From NCBI RefSeq assembly GCF_030252165.1, contig NZ_CP126969.1:496001-560000 (forward strand): a DNA stretch of 64,000 nucleotides, written 5' to 3'. Shown in pieces: positions 33,148-43,052 of the stretch. The notes below the pieces were generated by a model. The model was given only the letters and a program-made list of their open reading frames with translations, was not told the origin of the DNA and did no database searches. Position 1 is the first letter of the stretch. Each line of letters opens with the position of its first letter. The position numbers and the translations under genes were made by a program. The stretch comes from Corynebacterium breve (GTDB lineage: Bacteria > Actinomycetota > Actinomycetes > Mycobacteriales > Mycobacteriaceae).

Positions 33148-33349
33148 TCAAGTGGATCTACTGGAAGTGAAGTGAAAATGCACACGGGTGTACATAAAAT
33201 GACGCGCGGGTGACGGAATAGGCCGAGTACAACGATTCGGATACAAACCCAATCTAAGAGCTTCCTAAGCTTTGGGCGGGTGGCAGACTGAACTTAGTGC
33301 CTTCGGAGGGCATGAAAATTTCAATCTGTGTAGAAAGAGAACTCAAACG

Positions 33350-34504
33350 ATGCTGCGCCGTACAACGCTTCGGACTCTAGCCATCTCAGCAACATTGTGC
33401 CTGGTCACAGCTGCTAGCCCGATCGCTTCGGCGCAAAGTTCCGCGGGGTTGCCGTTTGAGCTTCCGGAATTGCCGGAGCTATCTGTCACGCCGATGGACT
33501 CATCGTCGTATGTTGAGCAGGCGCGCGACGACGCAGCGCAGTTCGGCATCGAAATCCCACAGGTAGACGCGGCTGTCACTGACTCCATCGACCAGGCTGT
33601 GAACCAGTTCCTACCGCAGGAACCAGTCACAGTTGAAGAAATCGTCGCTCCGGTAGAGGCCCCGGAAGAGGTAGCTGCCGAAAGCTACAGTATGACTAAC
33701 CCAGAGCCTGTGGGCATGGACACTGTCCCCGAGCCGCTCCCAGTGACCACGAACCAGAACTACGTCTGGCGCAATGACCCAGTGTCCAAAGTCATGGCTG
33801 GCAAGCCGTTCGAGGAAAATGTGCTGCATCGTGTGGATGGCTCGTGGTTTGATGCCCCTCGCGTGCCGGAAGAGTCGAACCAAGCAATGAGCCGTGGCAA
33901 TTCTCTCTATGGTCCGAGTACCCCGATCTACGTTGGCGAAGATACCATGTGCACATTGACCGTCGCCGGCACCGATGAGCAGGGTCGCAAGATCGGTATC
34001 ACTGCAGGCCACTGTGGCGAGGTGGGGGATAGCGTATCGTCGGCTGACTCGTGGCAGGTTGGCCCATCCGGCACTGTGGTGCATCGCAATGACTACCTTG
34101 ACTACTCCGTAATCGAGTTCGGTTCCAACGCCGAGGTGACCAACACATACAACGGTGTCACAGTGAACTCTGTCGGAGGCGAGCCACAACCAGGCGAGCG
34201 CGTGTGCAAGAAGGGCGTCGCATCGAATGAGACCTGTGGCGTGACCTTCGTGACCTCCAAGGATCTACAGATCAACCACGTGTGTTCGATGGTGGGCGAT
34301 TCCGGCGCACCGTTGTACCGCGATGGTCGTCTAGTGGGCATGGTCAACGGTGGGGTGCTGCCAACACCCTTCAACGTCCAGTGCGTGACTCCGCTGCAGG
34401 GCGCATTGCACGCTCCGACTGCAGGTGCGCGCATGGACTCCGTGATTTCGGATATGAACAACTCGGGCGCGCCGGGCAAGGGCTTCGTCGTAGCCTCTCA
34501 GTAA
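33350..34504 (+). CDS. Secreted trypsin-like (S1) serine protease
   Basis: A protein of 384 residues from ATG 33350, the start that places a signal peptide first (MLRRTTLRTLAISATLCLV, ending ASAQS); AAAGAG lies upstream. A pro-region (about 30-180) precedes the protease domain. The catalytic triad is His221 (TAGHCG), Asp251 (YLDYSVIEF) and Ser318 (GDSGAPLY), with several Cys for disulfides (C201/C222, C286/C296, C312/C345 are plausible pairs). Predicted extracellular peptidase; the substrate is unknown. A strong terminator follows. Confidence 0.88.
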   Translation: MLRRTTLRTLAISATLCLVTAASPIASAQSSAGLPFELPELPELSVTPMDSSSYVEQARDDAAQFGIEIPQVDAAVTDSIDQAVNQFLPQEPVTVEEIVAPVEAPEEVAAESYSMTNPEPVGMDTVPEPLPVTTNQNYVWRNDPVSKVMAGKPFEENVLHRVDGSWFDAPRVPEESNQAMSRGNSLYGPSTPIYVGEDTMCTLTVAGTDEQGRKIGITAGHCGEVGDSVSSADSWQVGPSGTVVHRNDYLDYSVIEFGSNAEVTNTYNGVTVNSVGGEPQPGERVCKKGVASNETCGVTFVTSKDLQINHVCSMVGDSGAPLYRDGRLVGMVNGGVLPTPFNVQCVTPLQGALHAPTAGARMDSVISDMNNSGAPGKGFVVASQ

Positions 34505-34520
34505 AACCCGAACCAGAGAA

Positions 34521-34575
34521 CCCGAACGCCCTGGACGCGCGAACTCCACGAAGGAGCGCATCCAGGGCGTTCGGG
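34521..34575. terminator. Terminator between protease gene and hisN
   Basis: Perfect 15-bp stem CCCGAACGCCCTGGA / TCCAGGGCGTTCGGG, followed by TTTTG. It lies between two convergent genes and can serve both. Confidence 0.9.
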
Positions 34576-34609
34576 TTTTGCCGTTCGGGATCTGCTGCTC
34601 GGCGACGAC

Positions 34610-35392
34610 CTACCGCAGCGAATCCAGCACCGGATCGTGCAGCAGACCGTTGGTGGCCACAGCGTCCCCGCTGTGAGGGCCGTCTTCGCCAGCGATGGAG
34701 GTGAAGCGACCGCCGGCCTCTGTGACGAGGACACTCAGCGCGGCCAAGTCCCACAGCGAAACCTCGGGCTCCGCAGCGATGTCTACGGCACCTTCTGCAA
34801 CGAGGCAGTAAGAGAAGAAATCGCCGTAGCCGCGCAAACGCCAGCATTTGTCGGTGAGCTCGATGAACTTATCGCGCAGGTCGCGGGTAGCCCAGCCTTC
34901 TAGGGAAGAGAACGCCAAGGAAGCGTCGTCGAGAGTTTCCACGCCGGAGACATTCAGGCGCTTTAGCCCTTCGCCCTTGAAAGTGCGCCAAGCGCCCGCG
35001 TCCTGCGATGCATACCAACGGCGTGCCAGCGCGGGAGCGGAGATGACACCGACTACGGGGACGCCGTCGTCGAGCAGCGCAATGAGCGTAGCCCAGACTG
35101 GAACGCCACGGACGAAGTTCTTGGTGCCGTCGATCGGGTCGATAATCCACTGGCGGCCTTCGAGGACCGGTTCGCCGCCAAACTCCTCGCCGAGGAGGGC
35201 ATCGTTGGGGCGGGCGTCGGAAAGCTTTTCGCGGATGGCCTCTTCGACGGCGAGATCGGCGTCGGAGACTGGGGTCATGTCCGGCTTGGAATTGACTTCT
35301 AGATCGGCGGCTTCGAAGCGTTCGGCTGTGATGGAATCGGCGAGCTCGGCGAGTTCGAGAGCGAGGGCCAGATCATCGGCGTAGTTACTCAT
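34610..35392 (-). CDS. hisN: Histidinol-phosphatase, IMPase family
   Basis: A protein of 260 residues. It is close to the corynebacterial HisN type in both halves ([40 protein letters not shown]). Metal-binding motifs: [18 protein letters not shown] and [12 protein letters not shown]. It removes phosphate from L-histidinol phosphate, the step before HisD in histidine synthesis; Mg2+-dependent and cytoplasmic. It lies 11 bases after the paralogous IMPase gene on the same strand, away from other his genes. Confidence 0.9.
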   Translation of the reverse strand: MSNYADDLALALELAELADSITAERFEAADLEVNSKPDMTPVSDADLAVEEAIREKLSDARPNDALLGEEFGGEPVLEGRQWIIDPIDGTKNFVRGVPVWATLIALLDDGVPVVGVISAPALARRWYASQDAGAWRTFKGEGLKRLNVSGVETLDDASLAFSSLEGWATRDLRDKFIELTDKCWRLRGYGDFFSYCLVAEGAVDIAAEPEVSLWDLAALSVLVTEAGGRFTSIAGEDGPHSGDAVATNGLLHDPVLDSLR

Positions 35393-35403
35393 GGGTACCG
35401 ATC

Positions 35404-36216
35404 TTAGCTATTTTCCAGGGCCGAAGTGATGTCAGCGACCGCCTGTTTATTGCCCGCGACGCACCAGGTAACCCCGCCGGCATCAACTTTCACTGCTGCG
35501 CCACCGACCGCTTCAACCAAAATCTTGCCTGGCAACCAGTCCCAATCAGCCACCGAATGTTGAATCCACGCGCCGACGCCACCCGCGGCAACAGTTGCTA
35601 GGTCGATGGAACCCGCGCCGAACATGCGGATCGTCGCTGCACCTTGGGCTACGCGCAGCCAGGTCTCACGGATGTCGTCGACCTGCATCGAAGTTGGGTG
35701 CAAGTAGGAAGCGACGCTGAGCGTAGAAAGTGGAGCGTCTTCGAGCAGCGGCAAGGCCGTTCCGTTTACGGTGGCCTGGTCAGGAGTACCCAGCCACGTC
35801 GTGGACAACGCGGGGCGATTGACGGCGCTGACTAACAGTTCATCCGGGGCAGAAGGCTCGCCGGTCACCACAGCGAGTGCGGAGCAGAAGTAGTCCGATC
35901 CGGAGGCGAAGTTGTATGTGCCATCGACGGGGTCGATGATCCAGGTCTTGCCACTCGCGGAGTGCTTGGCCGTGCCTTCTTCGCCCACGATGCCGTCATC
36001 GGGGCGCAATGCCTCGAGCGCACGGGCTACGAACTCTTCGGCGGCGCGGTCGGCGTCGGTAACAACGTCAGAGATAGAGGTCTTGAAATCCGTGGCTACA
36101 CCGGCATCGCGCATCTCGAGTGCCAACGAGCCGGCGTACTCGACAAGGTCGCGCGCGAGTTCGAGGTCGGTGGAGTGGGCATGTGAGGCGATGAATTCTT
36201 CTGTGGTGGGACGCAT
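35404..36216 (-). CDS. Inositol-monophosphatase family protein
   Basis: A protein of 270 residues with IMPase motifs [21 protein letters not shown] and [18 protein letters not shown]. It is likely to dephosphorylate inositol-1-phosphate or a related sugar phosphate, a step useful for phosphatidylinositol and mycothiol synthesis. The exact substrate cannot be assigned from sequence. It is a tandem paralogue and the first gene of the two-gene unit with hisN. Confidence 0.85.
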   Translation of the reverse strand: MRPTTEEFIASHAHSTDLELARDLVEYAGSLALEMRDAGVATDFKTSISDVVTDADRAAEEFVARALEALRPDDGIVGEEGTAKHSASGKTWIIDPVDGTYNFASGSDYFCSALAVVTGEPSAPDELLVSAVNRPALSTTWLGTPDQATVNGTALPLLEDAPLSTLSVASYLHPTSMQVDDIRETWLRVAQGAATIRMFGAGSIDLATVAAGGVGAWIQHSVADWDWLPGKILVEAVGGAAVKVDAGGVTWCVAGNKQAVADITSALENS

Positions 36217-36279
36217 GCTTTCTATTATGGGCCATTGCGGTGTGCTTCGGGGGAGGGGTGGCAGGTAAGATCAACGCAC

Positions 36280-37383
36280 ATGCAGCCAGAGACCACTTCC
36301 ACGATTGAGCATCTTGATTCGACGTTGACCACCATTGAGAAGGTGATGGACCTCGACGAGATGTCTGATCGGGTACGCGAATTGGAGCAGAAGGCCGCGG
36401 AGCCGAGTCTCTGGGATGACCCTGACCACGCTCAGCAGATCACCACTGAGCTGTCGAACGTGCAAGGCCGCCTGCGCAAGGTGCGAAACCTGCGTACGCG
36501 TGTCGACGATCTCCCGGTCATGTTCGAGCTTGCCGAAGAAGAGGGCGATGCGTCGTTGGCAGAAGACGAGCTCGCTGAACTGACGAAAGCAATCGAGGCC
36601 TTGGAAGTGACCACGATGCTGTCGGGCGAATACGATCAGCGTGAGGCGATGATCAATATCCGTTCGGGCGCCGGGGGAGTGGATGCTGCGGACTGGGCTG
36701 AGATGTTGATGCGCATGTACATCCGTTGGGCTGAGAAGAACGGCTACAAGGTCGACGTGTACGACATCTCCTATGCGGAAGAGGCCGGTATTAAGTCGGC
36801 AACGTTCGTGGTGCACGGAGAGTACATGTATGGCCAGCTCTCAGTCGAGCAGGGAGCGCACCGCCTGGTGCGTATCTCGCCGTTTGATAACCAGGGCCGG
36901 CGGCAGACGTCGTTTGCAGAGGTCGAGGTGCTTCCGGTGGTGGAAAAGACTGACTCTATTGATGTCCCAGATGCCGATATTCGCGTCGACGTGTTCCGCT
37001 CGTCCGGTCCAGGTGGACAGTCGGTAAACACCACGGACTCGGCGGTGCGCATCACTCACCTTCCGACCGGCATCGTGGTGAGCTGTCAGAACGAAAAGTC
37101 GCAGATCCAGAACAAGGCCTCGGCGCTTGCTGTTTTGCAGTCGAAGCTTTTGGAATTGAAGCGCCAAGAAGAAAAGGCCGAGATGGATGCGCTGGGTGCT
37201 GGTGGAAACGCGTCGTGGGGCAACCAGATGCGCTCCTACGTGCTCCACCCGTACCAAATGGTGAAAGATCTGCGCACCAACTTCGAGGTGAATGACCCGC
37301 AAAAGGTTCTCGACGGAGACATCGACGGCTTCTTGGAGTCTGGCATTCGCTGGCGGATGGCCGAAGAAAACGCTGAGAGTTAG
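36280..37383 (+). CDS. prfB: Peptide chain release factor 2
   Basis: A protein of 367 residues from ATG 36280. The anticodon-like tripeptide SPF ([12 protein letters not shown]) reads UGA and UAA, and the GGQ loop ([17 protein letters not shown]) triggers peptidyl-tRNA hydrolysis. The N-terminus is read straight, with no programmed frameshift, as usual in actinobacteria. It is the first gene of prfB-ftsE-ftsX-smpB, an arrangement conserved in corynebacteria and mycobacteria. Confidence 0.96.
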   Translation: MQPETTSTIEHLDSTLTTIEKVMDLDEMSDRVRELEQKAAEPSLWDDPDHAQQITTELSNVQGRLRKVRNLRTRVDDLPVMFELAEEEGDASLAEDELAELTKAIEALEVTTMLSGEYDQREAMINIRSGAGGVDAADWAEMLMRMYIRWAEKNGYKVDVYDISYAEEAGIKSATFVVHGEYMYGQLSVEQGAHRLVRISPFDNQGRRQTSFAEVEVLPVVEKTDSIDVPDADIRVDVFRSSGPGGQSVNTTDSAVRITHLPTGIVVSCQNEKSQIQNKASALAVLQSKLLELKRQEEKAEMDALGAGGNASWGNQMRSYVLHPYQMVKDLRTNFEVNDPQKVLDGDIDGFLESGIRWRMAEENAES

Positions 37384-37440
37384 CGTGAGGCCGTAACTTT
37401 AGTTTCTCCTGTCCCACCGCTCCGGCTAGGGTGGACAGGC

Positions 37441-38133
37441 GTGATCACATTTTCCAACGTAACCAAGGTCTATCCCACCTCGACTAGGCCAGCGTTAGAC
37501 AACGTCTCCTTTGAGATCGACAAGGGAGAGTTTGTCTTCCTCATTGGCCCCTCGGGCTCGGGAAAATCAACCTTCCTGCAGCTGATGATTCGCGAGGAAA
37601 ACGTCACTGATGGCGATATTTTCTTCGACGAATTCCACGTCAACACGCTCAAGGGCAGGGAAATCAACAAGCTGCGCCAACGCATTGGCTACGTCTTCCA
37701 GGACTTTCGCCTGCTGCCAAAGCTCAACGTGTACGACAACGTAGCGTTTGCTCTTGAAGTTATTGGCAAGCCGAAGAACCGCATCAAAAAGCTTGTGCCG
37801 GAAGCGCTGGAGCTGGTCGGTCTGGAATCCAAGGCGAAGCGCATGCCAAACGAGCTCTCGGGCGGTGAACAGCAGCGAGTGGCGATTGCGCGTGCATTCG
37901 TCGATAAGCCTCCTTTGCTGCTTGCCGACGAACCCACCGGCAACTTGGACCCCTCAACTGCAGATGACATCATGGCGCTGCTCGCGCGTATCAACCGCAC
38001 CGGAACCACTGTTGTGATGTCAACGCACAACGCGCGCGCTGTGAACGATATGCGCCAGCGCGTGATCGAGCTGCACTTGGGCAAGCTTGTGCGTGACGAC
38101 GAGCGCGGCGTCTACGGAACCGTCAACGATTAG
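37441..38133 (+). CDS. ftsE: Cell-division ABC transporter ATPase FtsE
   Basis: A protein of 230 residues from GTG 37441. Walker [11 protein letters not shown]-loop QDFRLLP, signature [15 protein letters not shown], Walker [13 protein letters not shown], switch His in MSTHNARAV. With FtsX it forms the complex that controls peptidoglycan hydrolases at the septum. The ftsX gene follows after 12 bases. Confidence 0.95.
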   Translation: MITFSNVTKVYPTSTRPALDNVSFEIDKGEFVFLIGPSGSGKSTFLQLMIREENVTDGDIFFDEFHVNTLKGREINKLRQRIGYVFQDFRLLPKLNVYDNVAFALEVIGKPKNRIKKLVPEALELVGLESKAKRMPNELSGGEQQRVAIARAFVDKPPLLLADEPTGNLDPSTADDIMALLARINRTGTTVVMSTHNARAVNDMRQRVIELHLGKLVRDDERGVYGTVND

Positions 38134-38145
38134 GAAGAGCCGACT

Positions 38146-39048
38146 ATGAATCTTGGATATGTTTTCCGCGAGGCTTTCCGCGGACTAGGGCGCAACCTGA
38201 CGATGTCACTGGCGCTGATTATTACCACCGCGATTTCTTTGGCTTTGGTGGGCACAGGCATTCTGATTTCGCAGGTCACCTCGGATACGAAGGAACTGTA
38301 TCTGGACCGCGTCGAGGTCATGATTGAGCTGGACGAGGAGATTTCGGCAAACGATAAGGACTGCTCCAGCCCGGCATGTTTGGAAGTGCGTGATTCGCTG
38401 GACGGCGATGACGGCGTGGAGTCGGTGACGTTCCGTTCCCGCGAGCAGTCCTATGATCGCTTTGTCGAGCTGTTCGGGCAGACCGACCCGATCCTGGTGC
38501 AGGAGACCTCCCCGGACGCGCTGCCAGCGACGCTGCATGTGCGGCTTGAGGATCCTACCGATGTCGCTCCGATTGATGCTGTGCGCGATCTGCCACAGGT
38601 AGAGCTTGTCGTTGACCAGGCTGAAGGCGTGCGCACCACGGCCGATAACCTCGATGCTTTCCGTAATGGGACCTTTGTGGTGGCAGCGGTGCAGGCGATC
38701 GCGGCGATCTTCCTGATCGGTAACATGGTGCAGCTTGCGGCGTATCACCGTCGTGAAGAGATGTCGATTATGCGCATGGTCGGCGCGTCGCGCTGGTTCA
38801 CCGAGGCTCCGTTCGTGCTGGAGGCAGCGCTGTCGGTACTGATTGGTGGCGTGCTTGCAACCCTGGGCGTATGGCTGGGCAAGACTCAGTTGGTCGATCC
38901 GATGATGAACGATCTTTACGCCTCCCAGTTGGTGTCGAAGCTGCCGGACAGCGCAGTGTGGACCACCATGCCGCTTGTTTCGCTTGTCGGCATCATGCTG
39001 GCAGGCATCGTCGCCCAGGCGACTTTGCGCATGTACGTGCGCAAGTAG
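38146..39048 (+). CDS. ftsX: Cell-division membrane protein FtsX
   Basis: A protein of 300 residues with four membrane helices: one near 17-40, then three at about 180-205, 220-245 and 270-295. A large extracytoplasmic loop lies between the first two and has a Cys pair (DCSSPACLEV). Partner of FtsE; it passes conformational signals to cell-wall hydrolases outside. The motif RREEMSIMRMVGASRWFTEAP, read in parts, is the FtsX coupling region. Confidence 0.94.
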   Translation: MNLGYVFREAFRGLGRNLTMSLALIITTAISLALVGTGILISQVTSDTKELYLDRVEVMIELDEEISANDKDCSSPACLEVRDSLDGDDGVESVTFRSREQSYDRFVELFGQTDPILVQETSPDALPATLHVRLEDPTDVAPIDAVRDLPQVELVVDQAEGVRTTADNLDAFRNGTFVVAAVQAIAAIFLIGNMVQLAAYHRREEMSIMRMVGASRWFTEAPFVLEAALSVLIGGVLATLGVWLGKTQLVDPMMNDLYASQLVSKLPDSAVWTTMPLVSLVGIMLAGIVAQATLRMYVRK

Positions 39049-39061
39049 ACTGTTAGGCGTT

Positions 39062-39550
39062 ATGGCAAAGAAAAAGAAAAAGCAAGACCGATCTGTTATC
39101 GCGTCGAACCGGAAAGCCCGGCACGATTACCACATTCTGGACACCTACGAATGTGGGATCGTGCTCGTCGGCACCGAGATTAAGTCACTGCGCGAGGGAA
39201 AAGCCTCGCTGGTAGAAGCCTTTGCGACGATCGATAACGGCGAGGTCTGGCTGCGCAATCTCCACATCCCGGAGTATTCGATGGGATCGTGGACCAACCA
39301 CTCGCCGCGCCGCACGCGCAAGCTGTTGCTCCACCGCGGCGAGATCGACTCGCTTGAAGGCAAGCTGCGCGACGGCAACCGCACCTTGGTGCCGCTGTCC
39401 ATGTATCTCAAAGAAGGCCTAGTCAAGGTGGAGCTCGGGCTGGCGCAGGGTAAACAGGACTACGACAAGCGCGAAACCATTAAGCGTCGCACTGAGGACC
39501 GCGAAATCGCTCGCGAGATGGGTAAGAAGTTCAAGGGCATCAAGGCGTGA
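39062..39550 (+). CDS. smpB: SsrA-binding protein SmpB
   Basis: A protein of 162 residues from ATG 39062. Family marks are IASNRKARHDYHILDTYECG, GTEIKSLREGKASL and, at the C-terminus, KRETIKRRTEDREIAREMG. It binds tmRNA and brings it to stalled ribosomes. The tmRNA gene itself lies about 1 kb downstream, after two small genes. The next gene overlaps its stop by 4 bases. Confidence 0.96.
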   Translation: MAKKKKKQDRSVIASNRKARHDYHILDTYECGIVLVGTEIKSLREGKASLVEAFATIDNGEVWLRNLHIPEYSMGSWTNHSPRRTRKLLLHRGEIDSLEGKLRDGNRTLVPLSMYLKEGLVKVELGLAQGKQDYDKRETIKRRTEDREIAREMGKKFKGIKA

Positions 39551-39894
39551 TTTATACAGCCAAGGTCCACGACGTGCTGGACGGTTCGGCGCAAGTCCAA
39601 GGCACCTCTGTGCTGGTGGACCGACTATGGCCGCGTGGCGTGGCCAAGACCGATCTTGAGGTTGATCTGTGGCTCAAAGACGCTGCGCCCTCTCCGGAGC
39701 TGCGCAAGTGGTTTGGGCACGACCCCGAGCGTTTCGATGAGTTTTCCCGCCGCTACTGCGCAGAGCTGGATGAAGGCAATGCGGACGTTGACAAGCTAAG
39801 AGACCTTGCCAAAGCAGGCGACGTGACCCTATTGTTTGCAGCCAAGGACCGCGACATCAATCACGCCGTGGTGTTGAAAGGATGGCTGGAATGA
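39547..39894 (+). CDS. DUF488 family protein
   Basis: A protein of 115 residues from GTG 39547, overlapping the smpB stop. DRLWPRGVAKTDLEVDLWLK and DAAPSPELRKWFGHDPERFDEF are DUF488 hallmarks. Family function is uncertain. Its stop overlaps the start of the SDR gene (ATGA), so the three genes smpB, DUF488 and SDR are probably translated as a unit. Confidence 0.85.
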   Translation: MIYTAKVHDVLDGSAQVQGTSVLVDRLWPRGVAKTDLEVDLWLKDAAPSPELRKWFGHDPERFDEFSRRYCAELDEGNADVDKLRDLAKAGDVTLLFAAKDRDINHAVVLKGWLE

Positions 39895-40586
39895 AAACCG
39901 CGTTAGTCACCGGTGCTTCCCGAGGGATCGGGCGCGCTATAGCCGAGGACCTCGGTCGCGACCACCACGTGCTGGTCGGTGCCACCCGTGACGCCTCCGA
40001 AGTAGTGGCCACGCTGCCATCGGCCGAGCCGTTTGAAGTGGACCTCACCGACGCGGCCGCGCTTGCCCAGGCTGCCACACAGATTGAATCGTTGGACGTG
40101 CTCGTTCACTCGGCTGGCGTGTGCCCGTGGGAAACGGTGGAGGGGTCGTCGTTAAGCACATGGCGCGAAGCTTTTGAGCTGAACGTATTCGCCGTGGCGG
40201 AGCTGACGCGCCTACTGCTGCCTGCTTTGCGACGAACCACTGGCCTCGTCGTGGCTATTAATTCAGGGTCGGGCTTTCATTCGGGCGAGAAAGCTGCGGT
40301 GTATTCCGGCACGAAGTTTGCCCTGCGCGCGTTTACCGATGCGCTGCGAGTAGAGGAAAAGGGGCGACTGCGGGTGACATCCGTGCACCCAGGGCGCGTG
40401 GACACGGACATGCAGGTGCAGCTGCAAAAGGACATGGGTGCCACGGGATACGACGGCTCGCTGTATGCCACACCGGAATCGGTCGCCCGAGCGGTGCGTC
40501 TGGCGGTGGACATGGGTGAGGACGCATCGGTGGACGAGATCTCTGTGCGTCCGTCGGGTCTTGTGCTCGGCGGGGCAGTGCGGTAA
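39891..40586 (+). CDS. Short-chain dehydrogenase/reductase
   Basis: A protein of 231 residues. The start is ATG 39891, overlapping the DUF488 stop, with GAAAGG upstream; ATG 39882 would sit on that site. The Rossmann motif is TGASRGIG, the catalytic residues lie in INSGSG and YSGTKFAL (Tyr and Lys), and the active-site loop is HPGRVDTDM. NAD(P)-dependent; the substrate is unknown. The last gene before the tmRNA. Confidence 0.88.
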   Translation: MKTALVTGASRGIGRAIAEDLGRDHHVLVGATRDASEVVATLPSAEPFEVDLTDAAALAQAATQIESLDVLVHSAGVCPWETVEGSSLSTWREAFELNVFAVAELTRLLLPALRRTTGLVVAINSGSGFHSGEKAAVYSGTKFALRAFTDALRVEEKGRLRVTSVHPGRVDTDMQVQLQKDMGATGYDGSLYATPESVARAVRLAVDMGEDASVDEISVRPSGLVLGGAVR

Positions 40587-40630
40587 AGTTATCTCTCCTG
40601 TGGAGATTGCATGATCCCGCCACAGGCAAT

Positions 40631-41008
40631 GGGGCTGATTTTGGTTTCGACTTCGTTGACTTAGCCAGGGGAAGCGTGCCGGTGCAGGCTGGAGACCACC
40701 GTGAGCGTCGCAGCAACACAATAAACGCAGAGAAGAACTCTCAGCGTGACTACGCCCTCGCTGCTTAAGTAGCGCCGCGTGTCTGTCAGACCGAGTGAGC
40801 CTCGCATTCGGACCCTGGCATCGACTTAAGAGGCTTGCTTGCCTAGCGTGTCAGTGCGTTAGGTAGGGACTTTCTCACTGACTGGGCCCATCATCCGGTC
40901 GTGTTTGCCCGAACCGGAGGGTCGATGAGAGATCGCGCGCAATCTGCGCACGGAGAAGCCCTGGCACGGTGATGAAGGACCCGGGTTCAATTCCCGGCAG
41001 CTCCACCA
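40631..41008 (+). ncRNA. ssrA: Transfer-messenger RNA (tmRNA)
   Basis: A 378-nt RNA. The tRNA-like ends pair GGGGCTG with CAGCTCC and carry an encoded CCA, with T-arm GGGTTCAATTCCC. The tag frame runs from GCA 40727 to TAA 40768 and encodes AEKNSQRDYALAA, a normal actinobacterial degradation tag. It works with SmpB encoded nearby. A strong terminator follows directly. Confidence 0.95.
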
Positions 41009-41046
41009 AAGGCCGCTCGTTCTGGACCAGAACGAGCGGCCTTTTT
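41009..41046. terminator. Bidirectional terminator after tmRNA
   Basis: A stem of at least 17 bp, AAGGCCGCTCGTTCTGG / CCAGAACGAGCGGCCTT with T-rich and A-rich flanks. It lies between convergent tmRNA and ligase genes. Confidence 0.92.
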
Positions 41047-41054
41047 ATTTCCGA

Positions 41055-42569
41055 CTAGCCTTCAAACGGGATATCGCGCAGTTCGCGACGCAGGATCTTA
41101 CCGGTTGGGTTCTTCGGGATTTCGTCGATGAAGTCCACAGCGCGAATCTTCTTGTAAGGGGTGACACGCTCGGCTACCCAGCGCATGATTTCGCTTTCGG
41201 TGAGCTCGGCGCCCTCACGCTTGACGACGAACGCGCGCGGGATCTCAAGACCGTCACGGTAAACGCCGACAACGCCAGCGTCGGTTATGTCGGGGTGGGT
41301 GAGCAGCAGTGCCTCGAGCTCAGCCGGTGCGACTTGGTAACCCTTGTACTTGATGACTTCCTTCGCGCGGTCGACGATGTAGACGGTTCCGTCGTCGTCG
41401 ACTCGTGCGATGTCACCGGTGCGCAGCCAGCCATCGCCGATGAGAGCCTCGCGGGTTGCCTCTTCGTTGTTCAGGTAGCCCTTGGTCACCTGAGGTCCGC
41501 GGATGGTCAGCTCGCCTGGTTCGCCTTCCGGAACCTCGTTGTTGCTTTCGAGCTCGAAAATCTTGAACTCGGTGTTCGGTACCACGAAACCGATGGAGCC
41601 TGGCTGACTCTTGCCCTTAAGGCCCACGTGGGTAACGGGCGAGGTTTCAGTCATGCCGTAGCCCTGCACCAGATTCGTGTCTAGGCGCTGTTCGACCGCA
41701 CGGGCCAACTCATTGTCCAGTGGGGCTGCACCAGAGATCATGAGGCGGGACGACTCAAAGTCCTCTTTCTTCACCGCTGGGTGCTTAGCCAGCGCAACCG
41801 CCAACGGTGGAGCGATGAAGGTCATCACGATCTTGTGCTTCGAGTGCGCGCCCAAGAATGCGTCGAGGTCAAACTTCGGCATGCTGAATACTTGGTGGCC
41901 ATGTGCAAGCTGGCAAAGCAGTTGGGTGGTCATGCCGTAGATGTGGGTGAAAGGCAGTGGGCACAAGAAGTTGGAGTGGTCAGGGATTTCGTTCTCGATG
42001 AACATGTGACCGGTCTGCTCGATGTTGGACACGATGTTGGAGTGAGTCAGCATCACGCCCTTAGACACTCCGGTTGTTCCGGAGGAGAATGGAATCGCGA
42101 ACAGATCGTCCGGGGAGATGTCCACGTCTGGTGCGGCGAAGCCCTTAGCTGCGAGGGGTGGGATTTCACCGGAGAAGATCTGCGGCATCTCTTCAACGTC
42201 GGTGGTACCGATGTAAAGCTTCGCGCCGGATAGCTTGAGCAGGTTCTCAAGGTCGGAACGGTTGAGTAGGGCGCCGAGTGGGGAGACGGTCGCGCCAGAG
42301 CGTGCGATTCCAAGCAGCGCGGTGGCGTAGTTGATCGAGTTTGGAATCTGGAGTGCGACCACATCGCCCTTACCGATGCCGCGCTGAGCCAAAGCGCCAG
42401 CGACAGACAATGCACGATCGCGCAGCTCGCCGTAGGTGATGGTGGTGTCGGTGTTTACTTCGGTAATCGCAGGGCGCGCGGCATCTTCCTCAGACAGGTT
42501 GCCGAAGATATGGGTAAAGACATCGACCTCTGGGATGGTCACTTCTGCGAAAGGGCTGGTGTACGACAT
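41055..42569 (-). CDS. AMP-forming acyl-CoA synthetase/ligase
   Basis: A protein of 504 residues from ATG 42569, chosen for AAGGAG 8 bases upstream. The adenylate-forming signature is FSSGTTGVSKGVMLTHSN; others are YGMTETSPVTH, GWLRTGDIARVDDDG, DRAKEVIKYKGYQVAPAELE and PKNPTGKILRREL, with the catalytic Lys in the last. It activates a carboxylic acid to its CoA thioester through an acyl-AMP. Overall resemblance is to 4-coumarate/medium- or long-chain ligases; the substrate cannot be decided. Confidence 0.88.
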   Translation of the reverse strand: MSYTSPFAEVTIPEVDVFTHIFGNLSEEDAARPAITEVNTDTTITYGELRDRALSVAGALAQRGIGKGDVVALQIPNSINYATALLGIARSGATVSPLGALLNRSDLENLLKLSGAKLYIGTTDVEEMPQIFSGEIPPLAAKGFAAPDVDISPDDLFAIPFSSGTTGVSKGVMLTHSNIVSNIEQTGHMFIENEIPDHSNFLCPLPFTHIYGMTTQLLCQLAHGHQVFSMPKFDLDAFLGAHSKHKIVMTFIAPPLAVALAKHPAVKKEDFESSRLMISGAAPLDNELARAVEQRLDTNLVQGYGMTETSPVTHVGLKGKSQPGSIGFVVPNTEFKIFELESNNEVPEGEPGELTIRGPQVTKGYLNNEEATREALIGDGWLRTGDIARVDDDGTVYIVDRAKEVIKYKGYQVAPAELEALLLTHPDITDAGVVGVYRDGLEIPRAFVVKREGAELTESEIMRWVAERVTPYKKIRAVDFIDEIPKNPTGKILRRELRDIPFEG

Positions 42570-43052
42570 GGGGATTACTCCTTGTTTATTCATTCGGCAA
42601 GATACTTAAGTTGCTAATGCGCGGGCCAGGGATGATGTTGTGTGGTGATTAGGGCAGTGGTGCTTACCGACGATCACGGGGGACGCGTGCCCTATCCTAA
42701 CTAGTGCTACGAATCGCTATTCGTATGGCCGGTGTCACAGGCTACACTATTTGAGGTGTGGGGCAAGGGGGTAATTTTGGAAATCCCCAAAGAGGCCTGG
42801 CTTGTAGTGGTTGCTGATTCCTTACGGTGGGAGACTTTCTGTACCTCCACTACGAACGATCAGTAGTTGAGATGGCACTAATAGGCATTCAAGCGGAATT
42901 CTTGCTTGTAGTGGACACTATCGCTCGAACGTTCCAATTTTGTGGCCTCGGTGTCGGGTGCCGCTGATATTCGTTGAAGCACGAAGCAAACATCGTGGAC
43001 ATACGGAATAGACGAACTCGACAGGCTTTTACCGCCGTTGGAGGAGGTGGGC
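42570..43052. other. Intergenic region
   Basis: No gene with support. Two copies of GCTTGTAGTGG (about 42800 and 42903) and a -10-like TACACT near 42743 are the only marks. Frames on the minus strand here have no family-like composition. The base composition is a little richer in T and A than that of neighbours. Confidence 0.5.

Noticed and set aside
36235..36280. Programmed frameshift in prfB
   Set aside because: The gene is read in one frame throughout; no internal TGA or slippery site is present.
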